From contig CAYUIK010000001.1 in NCBI GenBank assembly GCA_964444805.1, forward strand, positions 1 through 63,413: DNA of 63,413 nucleotides, given 5' to 3'. This document shows positions 35,327 through 45,662 of this stretch, in pieces; position 1 is the first letter of the stretch, and each line of letters begins with the position of its first letter. The position numbers and the translations under genes are program-made. The notes below the pieces were generated by a model that worked only from the letters and a program-made list of their open reading frames with translations, searched no databases and was not told where the DNA came from. The stretch is from RECG01 sp964444805. GTDB lineage: Bacteria; Bacillota_I; Bacilli_A; Acholeplasmatales; Acholeplasmataceae.

Positions 35327-38227
35327 ATGAATAAAAAGGTCATCATCATTTTGACCGTGCTTCTGATCGCTTTGATCGCCATTACACTGGATTTCGAGCG
35401 GAAGACGCCTTTGGAGTTCAACATCGATCAGACACTTTTGGCCGACCCCTTTGAACAAGATGTTCTTTCGCCAACGAGCTATCAGTCCTATCTCGGACGC
35501 TACGAGAAGGTCTTTCCAGCCAATCAAACGATCGTCATAGAAGCGGCACACGTCTTCGATTCGATCGGGGAGCACGACGTGCTCCCCTATTACGAAGGCG
35601 TTGAAGACGTTCTATTAACTGAGGAAAAAGGAAGTACGACGTGGGCGTTTGACATCCCTGAAAGCGGATTTTACCATATTGACGTACACTATTTTCCTTA
35701 TCCCGGCAAGAGTTCGATGATCGAAAGACAGATTAGAATAAACGATGACATACCGTTCGATGGAGCCAAAAACATCACGTTTAACCGTCTCTGGGGCAAT
35801 GAAAACGAGATCATTCAAGACATCCATGGCAACGACATCCGACCAAGACAGGTCGAAACACCATTTTGGACCCATTCGAAACTAACGGATTCGATCGGTT
35901 ATGTCAGCGAACCCTATGCGTTTTATTTTTTTGAAGGACACAACACGCTGACTTTCGATTCCGTACGCGAACCCCTGATGCTCGATCGCATCATCATATC
36001 CTCGATCGAGCATGCCAAATCCTATGCGGAAGTCAAAGCGGAATACGACGAAAAAAACTATGCGATCGTTTCCGACACGCTTCTATTCAAGCAGGCGGAA
36101 AACCCGGATTACACGACCTCTCCCACGCTCTATCCACTCAATGACCGAACGAGTCCTTTGACCGTTCCGACCAATCCGGCGAAAATCAACTTGAATAGCA
36201 TCGGCGGAAACAACTGGCGCGTTGCGGGAGATCGCATTGCCTGGTCCTTCGAAGTCGAGAAATCAGGGCTCTACGCGATCAGCATGCGCGTCAAACAGAA
36301 GATCGCGAACGGCATGAGCGTCGGAAGAAACATCTACATCGATGGCAAAATCCCGTTTTCGGAACTCGAGAACTACCTGTTCTCCCACGACAGCGACTGG
36401 CGTATTCAAACCCTCGGCACCCAACAGGAACCCTTTTACTTCTACCTTGAAAAAGGGACGCACGAACTCGCCCTGGAAGTATCCCTTGGTGCCTACGGTC
36501 CTTTGATCGCTCAGATCCAAAACGTCATCAACAATTTGAATACACTCTATCGGGAAATACTCGTCTACACCGGACCGGAACCCGATCCCTATCGTGATTA
36601 TCAGCTCCAAGAACGGATCGAAAACCTCGAAGGTCGCCTAGCAACCGAACGCGACCAACTCGAAGACATTCGGGCCAAAATCATCGAAATCGCCAACGCG
36701 ACGAGTGAAAAAACCGGAATCATCGATACCGTGCTCATCCAGCTCGAGCACTTTTTGAGCAAGCCCCGCGAGCTTCACCGCAACCTCACGACCTATAACG
36801 CCAACATATCATCACTCGGTACGCTCGTCATTTTGCTCAGTGCCCACCCACTTGAAATCGATTATTTCATGGTCCACGACCCTGAGGTAGACTTACCGAA
36901 GAGCCGTGCCGGTTTTTTGACGCGTCAATGGTTCAGTTTGCGTTCATTCATCGCTTCCTTCACGATCGACTATGCCTCCATCGGGAAAACGACAACCGGT
37001 GAAGACGAAAAGATCGAAGTATGGATCTCGGTCGGACGCGACCAGACGAACGTCCTCAGACGACTGATCGACGAATCCTTTACGCGCGAGACGAATATCC
37101 AGGTCGACCTGAAACTCGTCAATCCGACGGTCCTTTTACCAGCGACGCTCTCCAAAGTCGGTCCCGATATCGCGATGGGGGTCACGAACACGACACCCGT
37201 CAACTACGCGATGCGTAACGCCGTCGTCGATCTCTCCCTCTTCCCTGATTTTGAAGACGTCAAATCGCGTTTCAAGGACAGTGCCCTCGTTCCTTACCAC
37301 TACGAGAACGGCTATTATGCCCTACCGGAACAGCAGATCTGGCTCATGATGTTCTATCGGAGCGACATTTTTGCCGAACTCGCGCTCGATCCGCCCGAAA
37401 CGTGGGACGACGTCATCCGGATGATTCCGGACCTGCAAAAACTGAACCTCGAGTTCTATATGCCGGTCCCCCTCACACAAGGAAACGTCATCGACTTACC
37501 CCCAAACCCCGTCTTTTCGAGCATGTTCTATCAGGTCGATGGCTCATTCTATATCGAAAACAATCAAAAAAGCGGATTCAACGAAGGACTCGGTCCGGCG
37601 GTCTTCGAGCTGTGGAGTCAGTTCTATACCGATTATTCCTTCCCTGTTGAAGCGAACTTCGTCAATCGATTCAGAAGCGGACAAATGCCGATCGGTCTAT
37701 CCTATTATAACGTCTACAATACGCTCAGCGTTTTCGCTCCGGAAATACGCGGTCGCTGGGATTTCCTGCCGATTCCCGGGACGTACGTCGAAAATGAAGA
37801 CGGAATAACCGAACTCAGAAGAGATACCGTCTCCACGGGAACCGGTGCGATCATTCTCGAGCACGCCGAAAACAAGCAAGCCTGTTGGGAATTCATGAAA
37901 TGGTGGACGAGTACGGAAATCCAATCCCGTTTCGGTCGCGAGATGGAAGGTATTCTCGGTGCGGCGGCCCGCTATCCTACCGCCAACGTCGAATCGATGC
38001 GTCAACTGCCTTGGACCGTAAACGAATACGAGAAACTGAACGAACAGTGGGAATGGGTCCAAGGCATACCCGAAGTACCCGGTAGTTACATGACAGGACG
38101 TCACTTGGACAACGCCTTCCGCCTCGTCTTGGAAGAACGCGCCAATCCCCGTGAGACGATCTATGACTACGTCCAGGTCATCAATGAGGAAATCGCCAAG
38201 AAACGCCGCGAATTCGGACTGGATTAG
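35327..38227 (+). CDS. large membrane-anchored solute-binding protein with carbohydrate-binding-like domains
   Basis: 966 residues. It is anchored by an N-terminal hydrophobic helix (about 4-22) and has no lipobox. Two beta-sandwich domains resembling carbohydrate-binding modules (about 60-235 and 265-425: 'ESGFYHIDVHYFPYPG', 'KSGLYAISMRVKQK') each precede a hydrophobic/coiled region. A coiled coil (about 430-475) follows, and then a family 1 solute-binding fold (about 560-950). This architecture is known beside permease/DUF5696 gene sets in Firmicutes, and the sugar is generally not identified. Strong AAAGGAG upstream. Confidence 0.85.
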   Translation: MNKKVIIILTVLLIALIAITLDFERKTPLEFNIDQTLLADPFEQDVLSPTSYQSYLGRYEKVFPANQTIVIEAAHVFDSIGEHDVLPYYEGVEDVLLTEEKGSTTWAFDIPESGFYHIDVHYFPYPGKSSMIERQIRINDDIPFDGAKNITFNRLWGNENEIIQDIHGNDIRPRQVETPFWTHSKLTDSIGYVSEPYAFYFFEGHNTLTFDSVREPLMLDRIIISSIEHAKSYAEVKAEYDEKNYAIVSDTLLFKQAENPDYTTSPTLYPLNDRTSPLTVPTNPAKINLNSIGGNNWRVAGDRIAWSFEVEKSGLYAISMRVKQKIANGMSVGRNIYIDGKIPFSELENYLFSHDSDWRIQTLGTQQEPFYFYLEKGTHELALEVSLGAYGPLIAQIQNVINNLNTLYREILVYTGPEPDPYRDYQLQERIENLEGRLATERDQLEDIRAKIIEIANATSEKTGIIDTVLIQLEHFLSKPRELHRNLTTYNANISSLGTLVILLSAHPLEIDYFMVHDPEVDLPKSRAGFLTRQWFSLRSFIASFTIDYASIGKTTTGEDEKIEVWISVGRDQTNVLRRLIDESFTRETNIQVDLKLVNPTVLLPATLSKVGPDIAMGVTNTTPVNYAMRNAVVDLSLFPDFEDVKSRFKDSALVPYHYENGYYALPEQQIWLMMFYRSDIFAELALDPPETWDDVIRMIPDLQKLNLEFYMPVPLTQGNVIDLPPNPVFSSMFYQVDGSFYIENNQKSGFNEGLGPAVFELWSQFYTDYSFPVEANFVNRFRSGQMPIGLSYYNVYNTLSVFAPEIRGRWDFLPIPGTYVENEDGITELRRDTVSTGTGAIILEHAENKQACWEFMKWWTSTEIQSRFGREMEGILGAAARYPTANVESMRQLPWTVNEYEKLNEQWEWVQGIPEVPGSYMTGRHLDNAFRLVLEERANPRETIYDYVQVINEEIAKKRREFGLD

Positions 38228-38238
38228 GAGGACGTGAC

Positions 38239-39171
38239 GTGCAACTGAACAAAGAGAACATCGCCATCAAGTCGAAATGGCAGCGCTTCATCATCGAAGT
38301 CAAAAAGAGCAAGCACTACTACGTCCTCATGGCACCCTACGTCATACTTTTCATGGCGTTCACGATCATTCCGGTGTTCATGTCGCTCGGGATCAGTTTC
38401 ACCTATTTCAACATGCTCGAACCGCCACGGTTCATCGGCATGGACAATTACCTCAAACTCCTGCTCGATGACGAGGTTTTCATCATCGCCCTTAAAAATA
38501 CGCTCATATTGGCCGTCGTGACGGGTCCGATCAGCTATTTGCTGGCTTTCGTCTTCGCCTGGCTCATCAATGAGCTCAAACCGAAGATGCGTGCTTTCAT
38601 GACACTTATCTTCTATGCTCCTTCGATCTCCGGGAATGCCTTTTTAATTTGGCTTCTGATCTTCTCCGGTGACATTCATGGTTACGCGAATGCGCTTTTC
38701 ATGCGTCTCGGATTCACCGATAACCCGATTCTCTGGCTGAAAAATCCGGATTACATGATGCCGGTCATCATAATCGTACAGCTGTGGCTGAGCCTCGGAG
38801 TCAGTTTCCTCGCGTTTATCGCCGGACTCCAAAGCATCGACAAGACACTCTATGAATCCGGCGCCATAGACGGTATAAAAAACCGTTGGCAGGAACTCTG
38901 GTTCATCACCCTTCCTTCCATGAAACCGCAACTCCTCTTCGGTGCCGTCATGCAGATTACGACGAGTCTCGCGATCGCCGAAGTGTCGATGCAGCTCGTC
39001 GGTTTCCCTTCCGTGCAATACGCCGGTCATACCATCGTCACACACTTGATCGACTACGGTACGATTCGCTTCGATCTCGGTTACGCATCGGCGATCGCCA
39101 CACTGCTCTTCCTAATTATGATTACGACGAACCTGATCGTTCGAAGCATCCTCAGAAAGGTCGGTGAATAG
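38239..39171 (+). CDS. sugar ABC transporter permease (pair 1, MalF-like)
   Basis: 310 residues, six transmembrane helices. The EAA loop that contacts the ATPase is ESGAIDGIKNRWQELWFITLP (in part). Starts at a GTG seven bases after AGGAGG. Works with the next gene as a heterodimeric channel. No ATPase is encoded in this operon, so a shared MsmX-type ATPase elsewhere must energise it. Confidence 0.93.
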   Translation: MQLNKENIAIKSKWQRFIIEVKKSKHYYVLMAPYVILFMAFTIIPVFMSLGISFTYFNMLEPPRFIGMDNYLKLLLDDEVFIIALKNTLILAVVTGPISYLLAFVFAWLINELKPKMRAFMTLIFYAPSISGNAFLIWLLIFSGDIHGYANALFMRLGFTDNPILWLKNPDYMMPVIIIVQLWLSLGVSFLAFIAGLQSIDKTLYESGAIDGIKNRWQELWFITLPSMKPQLLFGAVMQITTSLAIAEVSMQLVGFPSVQYAGHTIVTHLIDYGTIRFDLGYASAIATLLFLIMITTNLIVRSILRKVGE

Positions 39172-39172
39172 C

Positions 39173-40051
39173 ATGACGGCGACCAAACGAATTAGGCGTC
39201 TCTTTACGCGCAAACGCAAGCTCAATCGCTCTTTCGGCGGCGACCTCGCCTTATTTCTTCTCTTGTTGTTTTTCGGCGCTTTTAGCGCATTCCCCCTAAT
39301 CATGACGACATCGAATGCGTTCAAATCGCTCGATGAACTCTTCTTGTTTCCGCCCCGTATCTTCCCGAGAAACATTACGTTCAACAACTTTCGGGATCTC
39401 AGCGAACTGATCGGAAACTCCTGGATTCCCTTCACGAGATATTTCTTCAATACGCTTTTAATTACGATCATCGGTACCGTCGGACACGTCATCATCGCTT
39501 CGATGTGCGCCTATCCTCTCGCGAAATACAAGTTCCCCGGTAGAAGCATCATTTTCACGCTCGTCGTCTACTCGCTCATGTTCGCACCTCAAGTCACCGC
39601 GACCCCGAACTACATCATCATCACGAGACTCGGATTGATCGACAATCCTTCGGCCATTATCCTACCGGCAATCGCCTCGAGTCTTGGGCTTTATCTGATG
39701 AAACAGTTCATGCAGCAAATCCCCGATGAACTCCTCGATTCGGCCAAAATCGACGGGGCGAGTGAATATCGTATTTTCTTCCAGATCGTCATGCCTCTCG
39801 TAAAACCAGCCTGGTTGACGCTCGTGATCCTGCTCTTTCAGCGACTATGGATCACCGATGGCGGTTCCTTCATCTTCAGCGAGGAATACAAGCCCGTCTC
39901 CTATGCGCTTCGTCAGATCGCACAAGGCACGATCGAACGCGCCGGTACGATCGCCGCGGTCAGTTTCATCATGATGATCGTCCCCGTGACTTTCTTCATC
40001 TTTTCACAATCCAAAATCGTTGAAACATTCAGCCATTCCGGCATGAAATAG
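39173..40051 (+). CDS. carbohydrate ABC transporter permease (pair 1, MalG-like)
   Basis: 292 residues, six helices, with the EAA-type loop LDSAKIDGASEYRIFFQIVMP. It starts one base after the stop of its partner at an ATG; a GTG nine bases upstream overlaps the partner and is less likely. It belongs to the CUT1 family by the order binding protein-MalF-MalG. Confidence 0.93.
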   Translation: MTATKRIRRLFTRKRKLNRSFGGDLALFLLLLFFGAFSAFPLIMTTSNAFKSLDELFLFPPRIFPRNITFNNFRDLSELIGNSWIPFTRYFFNTLLITIIGTVGHVIIASMCAYPLAKYKFPGRSIIFTLVVYSLMFAPQVTATPNYIIITRLGLIDNPSAIILPAIASSLGLYLMKQFMQQIPDELLDSAKIDGASEYRIFFQIVMPLVKPAWLTLVILLFQRLWITDGGSFIFSEEYKPVSYALRQIAQGTIERAGTIAAVSFIMMIVPVTFFIFSQSKIVETFSHSGMK

Positions 40052-40062
40052 GAGGGACTCTC

Positions 40063-41538
40063 ATGATCAAAACCATGACCATCCTATCGCTTCTGATCAC
40101 GCTCCCGCTTCAACTCGTGACCACGCGCTACAACTATTCGTACTACGGTGACGTCGTTCACTCGGCACCGGGTATGACTTTTGCCACATACTTCAACGGA
40201 AATACGCTTGGGACCGAATTGTTGTCCCCCGAAGACATGCACGTTCATGAGCATACGATCTATCTGATCGACTCCCGTACCAACGGGATTCATGTGGTCG
40301 ACCAAAACTTTCGCCACCTCGCCGATTATTTGACCTTCCTGCCGTCACGCGAGTTCATCGATCGTCTGAACGAACAGGGCGAGCCGATTCCAACCGAGAT
40401 TACGTTCAATCAGCCGCGGGGGATCGACGTCAAAGAAAGCGGCATCTACGTCGCCGATACCGGAAACAACCGCATCGTGAAACTCAACCACGACTTCGAA
40501 GTCGTCGACACGTTTCAGGATATCGCGGACCAGACGTTCGAGACGATCGCTTTCGAACCAAGAAAGATCACCGTTGATGCCGCCGAACGCATGTACGTCG
40601 TCGCGAACAACGTCTATGAAGGCATCCTCGAACTGAACGTCGACGGTGCATTCAACCGTTTTACCGGTGTCAATCCGATCAAGCTGACGCCAATCGAAAT
40701 CTTTCGTCGTTCTCTCATGACCGAAGCCCAACTGGCCCAGCTCAAACTCTTTTTGCCGACCGAATACACCAACGTCTCGATCGATGACCGCAGTTTCATT
40801 TACGCGACCTCAAGACCGAGCGAAGGCAACGATGAAAACATGATCCAGCTCATCAACCCCAAAGGGGTCGACGTCATCAAACGCAACGGCTATCATCCGC
40901 CCATGGGTGACATCCATTTCGTCGTCCAAAGCAACAACTACGTCATCCACGGTCCGAGCAGTCTGGTCGACATCGCGAGCACCGAGCACGGGATTTATAC
41001 CGTCCTCGACCAGAAGCGTTCCCGCCTTTTCACCTATGATCAGGAAGGAAACCTGCTCTATATCAACGGCGATGCCGGCTCACAAAGCGATCGCTTCGCC
41101 GAAGGCGTCGCCCTTGCCTATCTCAAGGACGACCTTCTTGTCCTCGACCGTAAAACGCGAACGGTCATCGTCTACCGTCTGACCGATTTCGGACAGGCCG
41201 TACACACCGCCATCGGTCACCAGACCGTCGGCGAGTTCGATCTGGCTTCCGCCATTTGGGAAGACGTCCTCGAACTGAATACGAACTACGAGATCGCCTA
41301 TAACGGACTCGGCAAGTATTACCTTCGGGAAGAACGATATAAGGAAGCGATGGAACACTTCGATCTCGGACACGACCACTACTACTATTCGAAGGCTTAC
41401 AAGGGTTACCGGAATCAATGGATCAAAAACAATTTCACCTATATCATGGTCGTTGTCGTTCTTCTGGGTGGCGGATTCATAACGATCAAGATCAGGAAGA
41501 CCTACAAGCGAGGAGGGTCGATCCTCTATGATGATTAA
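40063..41538 (+). CDS. NHL-repeat/TPR membrane protein of the ABC gene set
   Basis: 491 residues. N-terminal signal or anchor, then an NHL/beta-propeller-like domain (about 40-370: 'QPRGIDVKESGIYVADTGNNRIVKLN', quoted here only in part as GIYVADTGNNRIVKL). A short TPR pair follows (about 395-450: IAYNGLGKYYLREERYKEAMEHF in part), and a C-terminal transmembrane helix (about 458-478) with a basic tail. This combination recurs beside DUF5696 and Yip1 genes in Firmicutes; its function is unknown, possibly assembling or gating a surface uptake complex. TAGGAGGG precedes the ATG. Confidence 0.8.
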   Translation: MIKTMTILSLLITLPLQLVTTRYNYSYYGDVVHSAPGMTFATYFNGNTLGTELLSPEDMHVHEHTIYLIDSRTNGIHVVDQNFRHLADYLTFLPSREFIDRLNEQGEPIPTEITFNQPRGIDVKESGIYVADTGNNRIVKLNHDFEVVDTFQDIADQTFETIAFEPRKITVDAAERMYVVANNVYEGILELNVDGAFNRFTGVNPIKLTPIEIFRRSLMTEAQLAQLKLFLPTEYTNVSIDDRSFIYATSRPSEGNDENMIQLINPKGVDVIKRNGYHPPMGDIHFVVQSNNYVIHGPSSLVDIASTEHGIYTVLDQKRSRLFTYDQEGNLLYINGDAGSQSDRFAEGVALAYLKDDLLVLDRKTRTVIVYRLTDFGQAVHTAIGHQTVGEFDLASAIWEDVLELNTNYEIAYNGLGKYYLREERYKEAMEHFDLGHDHYYYSKAYKGYRNQWIKNNFTYIMVVVVLLGGGFITIKIRKTYKRGGSILYDD

Positions 41539-42169
41539 ACTCAGACGGTTTTGGACAAACTATCTCGTCTTCCCCAAACACATCCTCTTTCATCCGTTTG
41601 ACGGATTCGAGGCTTTCAAACGCTTCAAACAGGGAAAACTGTCCGTTTCCCTCGTCTTTATCATGCTTTTCGCCTTTTTCAGAATCTTTTCCTATCAATA
41701 TGAGGGCGTTCTGATCAACCCCAACAATCCACTCATGCTCAACAGTCTCGAAGAGATCTTCTCGGTTGTCCTGCTCATTTTGCTGTTCACGATCGGCAAC
41801 TGGTCGGTCACGACGCTCCTCGAAGGCAAGGGAACATACAAAGAGATCTTCATGGTGACGGGATACGCGCTTTTTCCACTCATCATCATCGGCTATCCCG
41901 CGGTCGTCCTTTCGAACTTTCTGACGCTCGAAGAGATGGCGCTCTATACGCTCATCATGGGTATCGCCTACGCCCTATCGGCCTGGATGCTTTTCATGGG
42001 ATTGCTCAATATCCATGAATACGGTCTCTTCAAAACCATCGGTGCCCTCATTCTGACGGCGGTCGCGATGGGTGTCATGATGTTTCTCGGTCTTTTGTTT
42101 TTCGATCTGATCCAACAGTTCATCGCCTTCATCGTATCGATCTATGAAGAGCTTTCACTACGCTATTAA
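41528..42169 (+). CDS. Yip1-family integral membrane protein
   Basis: 213 residues with five or so transmembrane helices. It matches the Yip1 pattern ('SVVLLILLFTIGNWSVTTLLEGKGTYKEIF' core, quoted in part, and MVTGYALFPLII). It overlaps the preceding gene by 11 bases, with AGGAGGG upstream. Usually found with DUF5696 and ABC permeases in this order; its function is unknown. Confidence 0.82.
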   Translation: MMIKLRRFWTNYLVFPKHILFHPFDGFEAFKRFKQGKLSVSLVFIMLFAFFRIFSYQYEGVLINPNNPLMLNSLEEIFSVVLLILLFTIGNWSVTTLLEGKGTYKEIFMVTGYALFPLIIIGYPAVVLSNFLTLEEMALYTLIMGIAYALSAWMLFMGLLNIHEYGLFKTIGALILTAVAMGVMMFLGLLFFDLIQQFIAFIVSIYEELSLRY

Positions 42170-42181
42170 AGGAGGAGAAGC

Positions 42182-44740
42182 ATGACGCTCAAACGTTTTA
42201 TCATCATCTTGATCATCGTTTCGGTTCTGTTCGGCTACTTCTTCCTCTTCACGATGGATGAGCGGGCGTTGCCATCACGAAACACGCGTCCCTTTTCAAA
42301 AGAGGGTTTCGTTGCTGCCAAGACGTTGACCGACAAAAACAGACTGGTCGCGACCAACGCCCGGTTCGAACTCTATATCGACGAAACGACATCCCATATC
42401 CGTCTCGAGGACAAACTTTCCGGAGAAACATGGCGCTCCAATCCCGTCGTCGACGACCCGTGGGACGCGGATCCCGACCGAATCATGACCCGGACCGCCC
42501 AGGAAAAACAGAAATCAACGCTCGAGTTGACGTATTTCGATGATTCGGGATCCCTTTCGACCGTCAACAACTACCGGATGAGCATCTATCACCCCAAGAC
42601 GATTCTCGAGGCGGAGGGTGAACGGACGTTTTCGATCAAATACGTCGAAAACGGCGTCCAGATCCTCTATGAGATCGAAGACCGTGAGATCGACCACCTG
42701 TTCTTCCCGAAATATTTGCCGAAAGACGTCCTTGAAAACATGCCGGACCGAGACTTTCTCGAAAGTCTCGCATACGAAAACTTCGACAAGGACCTAAACG
42801 CCTACTATATCAACACATACAAGAACATGTCCGACATCGTCAAAGGTTATCTCTACGATGTGTTCTACGAGAACGGAGACTATACGCGCGAACGGGCAAT
42901 CGAGGAAAACATCTCCTTCGGTTACACCGAACAATATGAGAAGATCCGTTTCGAGATCGCGATCGAAGTCAAACTCTTCGATGGTGGCCTCGATGCCTCG
43001 ATTCTCACCGAATCGATCGTCGAACCGAGCAACGTCAAACTCGCACGCATCTCGCTCTTTCCCCTTTTCGGAACGGCGATTTCGATTGAAGACGAAAAGC
43101 CCACGGAAGGCTATATCGTCCTGCCGGACGGTACCGGTGCTCTGATCGAATTCAACAACGGCAAAGAACACCAGAACCCCTACCGAAAGCGTCTCTACGG
43201 TCTCGATCTGTCGTTACTCGGATACCGGATGGCCGAGCAGCAACAGAAGATCAGTATTCCCCTTTTCGGCATGGTCAAACCGAAGGGCGGATATGCGGCG
43301 ATCATAACGGAAGGTGACGCGATGGCAACGATCCAGGCCGACGTTTCCAATCGCATCGATTCCTACAACAAAGTCTTTACGACCTTTGAGTTTCGCGAAA
43401 GTGAAAGCATCACTTTAGGCGGCGGGTTCAACCGCTACGGTCTCGATCTTTGGACCGAAACGCGGGTCGACACCGACTTTACGGTGCGCTACACCTTTCT
43501 GGATGCGGATGAAGCCGATTACGTCGGAATCGCCAATGTCTATCGCGATCATCTTGCGGCCCAGGGGAAGTTGATCGTTACGGATCAAACCAATAAAACC
43601 GTCCTGACGACGGAATTCATCGGTGCCTACGACCGAAAAGCCTTCTTCATGGGCGTCCCTTATCGGACGACCGAATCGATGACGACATTCGAAGAGGCGA
43701 TCGATATCATTGACATGCTCGGTGACATCGCGCACATCAACGTCCTTTATACCGGTGTGTTCAACGGTGGTCTGTCGAGCGATCTGTTCGATCGTGCCAA
43801 AGTTGAATCCGTACTCGGAGGCCGGTCCGGTTATGACGCGCTCGAAAAGGAACTGAGCGAACGCGGGATCGACCTCTATCCGAACATCGATCTCATGACG
43901 ACGTTCAACTATCATCGCCCCTTCGATCAGTACCGCTATACGGCCAGTCGAATCAAGGGCTCAAACGCCATGGACTTCAATTACCACTATCCGTCTCTTT
44001 TACCCTACTCGGAAACCCCTTATGAAGCCAAACGGGACGATTACGTCATCAATCCGCTCTATTACGACGCGGTCTTCGCACGTTTCGCAGACGATTTTCC
44101 GGGTGAGCGGATCGCTTTCTCGGATCTCGGATCCGTGCTCGCCGGGCACTACGCCGAGAACCAGACCGTTTACCGGCAGGATGCCCTCACGCTTCAAGAG
44201 GACGTCCTCGCTTCAAGTCCCTATGAGACGATGATCACGAGTCCGCTCGGTTTCTCGTTTCCTTATGCGAAACATATCGTTGATCTTCCGAGCGAGACGA
44301 CGCTCTACGCGATCATCGATGACCAGATTCCGCTTTTGCAGCTGGTCTTTTCCGGTGTCGTCGACTATGCGCTCGAATCGATGAACATGTCTCAGGATCG
44401 CAGCGTCCGCCATAAGTTTCTGAAAGTGCTCGAGACGGGCTCGAACATCAAGTATACGCTGACCTATGACGATTCGAGCGAACTGCTCAACACCGACTAC
44501 AACTACTATATGGCGACACACTATTCGAACTGGATCGATACGATCATCGCTCAAGTGCTCGAAATCGATGAACTCGGCCTTCACGACGGCCATCTCATCG
44601 ACCATGAGCGGATCGAACAAAACGTCTACCTGGTCACCTATTCGCACGGGCTGTCTCTTGTCATCAACTACAACTTGAGCGACATCGTCTATGAGGGCGA
44701 GATCATCGACGCGCTCGACTACGTCGTTCTGGAGGTGTGA
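42182..44740 (+). CDS. DUF5696 domain protein
   Basis: 852 residues with an N-terminal transmembrane anchor (about 4-24) and a large extracytoplasmic part. 'YIDETTSHIRLEDKLSGETW' near 60-80 and 'GYIVLPDGTGALIEFNNGK' near 306-324 are the family features. The second half (about 465-740) looks like a TIM-barrel glycosidase (YPNIDLMTTF, YVINPLYYDAVF, AFSDLGSVLAGHY). A glycan-cleaving role at the membrane is plausible, but only from this resemblance. It is central in the ABC gene set, with AAGGAGG before the ATG. Confidence 0.82.
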   Translation: MTLKRFIIILIIVSVLFGYFFLFTMDERALPSRNTRPFSKEGFVAAKTLTDKNRLVATNARFELYIDETTSHIRLEDKLSGETWRSNPVVDDPWDADPDRIMTRTAQEKQKSTLELTYFDDSGSLSTVNNYRMSIYHPKTILEAEGERTFSIKYVENGVQILYEIEDREIDHLFFPKYLPKDVLENMPDRDFLESLAYENFDKDLNAYYINTYKNMSDIVKGYLYDVFYENGDYTRERAIEENISFGYTEQYEKIRFEIAIEVKLFDGGLDASILTESIVEPSNVKLARISLFPLFGTAISIEDEKPTEGYIVLPDGTGALIEFNNGKEHQNPYRKRLYGLDLSLLGYRMAEQQQKISIPLFGMVKPKGGYAAIITEGDAMATIQADVSNRIDSYNKVFTTFEFRESESITLGGGFNRYGLDLWTETRVDTDFTVRYTFLDADEADYVGIANVYRDHLAAQGKLIVTDQTNKTVLTTEFIGAYDRKAFFMGVPYRTTESMTTFEEAIDIIDMLGDIAHINVLYTGVFNGGLSSDLFDRAKVESVLGGRSGYDALEKELSERGIDLYPNIDLMTTFNYHRPFDQYRYTASRIKGSNAMDFNYHYPSLLPYSETPYEAKRDDYVINPLYYDAVFARFADDFPGERIAFSDLGSVLAGHYAENQTVYRQDALTLQEDVLASSPYETMITSPLGFSFPYAKHIVDLPSETTLYAIIDDQIPLLQLVFSGVVDYALESMNMSQDRSVRHKFLKVLETGSNIKYTLTYDDSSELLNTDYNYYMATHYSNWIDTIIAQVLEIDELGLHDGHLIDHERIEQNVYLVTYSHGLSLVINYNLSDIVYEGEIIDALDYVVLEV

Positions 44741-44744
44741 GCGG

Positions 44745-45662
44745 ATGAAAAAAGCGATACGATTGCCGAAAATCGAACTCTCCTATAAAAAACAGAAACT
44801 CCTCTGGGCCGCCATATTCCTCTTACCGTGGATCATCGGATTTCTCACGCTCTTTCTCATTCCTATGGTCGAATCCTTCCGCTACAGTTTCTTTGAACTG
44901 ACGCCGCGCGTCGGCGTCATCGACAAAGTTTTCATCGGATTCGACAACTACGACTACGCCTTGAACACGCACGTGCTCAGAAACACGAGTTTCCGAGTCG
45001 AGCTCATCAACACGTCGACGGACGTCGTCATCAATCTGCCGGTCCTGCTCATTTTCAGCCTGTTCATTGCTGTTCTGCTCAACATGAAGTTCAAAGGACG
45101 CGCCATTGTAAGGGCCATCTTCTTCATTCCGGTCATACTCAATTCGGCCGCGGTAGCGACCGCTCTCGGTGGTGGTGAAGCGATTTCGGCGATTCTTGAA
45201 GAACAAGGCATTGGCAAGATCTTCGACCTTGAATTCTACTTGATCGAAACCGGCATGGCACCGTTTCTCATCACGTTCATCGTTGGCCTGATCGGTCGAA
45301 TCTACGATATCCTCGCGCTCGCAGGCGTTCCCATTCTCCTGTTTTTGGCCAGCATCCAGTCGATTCCAAAGCATCTCTATGAAGCCGCCAAAATCGAAGG
45401 AGCAACCGGTTACGAGATGTTCTGGCTGATTACGTTACCCAACGTATCCCCGCACATCATCACGGTCACGGTCTACGCTCTGGTCGATACGTTTTTAACA
45501 TCGCCGGTCTCTTCGATCGTTACCCACGAGCTCAACAGTCAGAACTGGGGTCTCAGTTCGGCGATGGCCTGGATTTACGTCTTTACGATCATCGTGATCC
45601 TCGTGTTCATCACCCTCGGCGCTAAAATCTTTCGGATCGGAGAGTCGCACTATGAGAACTAG
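44745..45662 (+). CDS. sugar ABC transporter permease (pair 2, MalF-like)
   Basis: 305 residues, six helices. EAA loop YEAAKIEGATGYEMFWLITLP (in part). Starts four bases after DUF5696 with GGAGGTG upstream; an upstream in-frame reading inside DUF5696 is discarded. The same operon thus contains two different permease pairs. Confidence 0.92.
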   Translation: MKKAIRLPKIELSYKKQKLLWAAIFLLPWIIGFLTLFLIPMVESFRYSFFELTPRVGVIDKVFIGFDNYDYALNTHVLRNTSFRVELINTSTDVVINLPVLLIFSLFIAVLLNMKFKGRAIVRAIFFIPVILNSAAVATALGGGEAISAILEEQGIGKIFDLEFYLIETGMAPFLITFIVGLIGRIYDILALAGVPILLFLASIQSIPKHLYEAAKIEGATGYEMFWLITLPNVSPHIITVTVYALVDTFLTSPVSSIVTHELNSQNWGLSSAMAWIYVFTIIVILVFITLGAKIFRIGESHYEN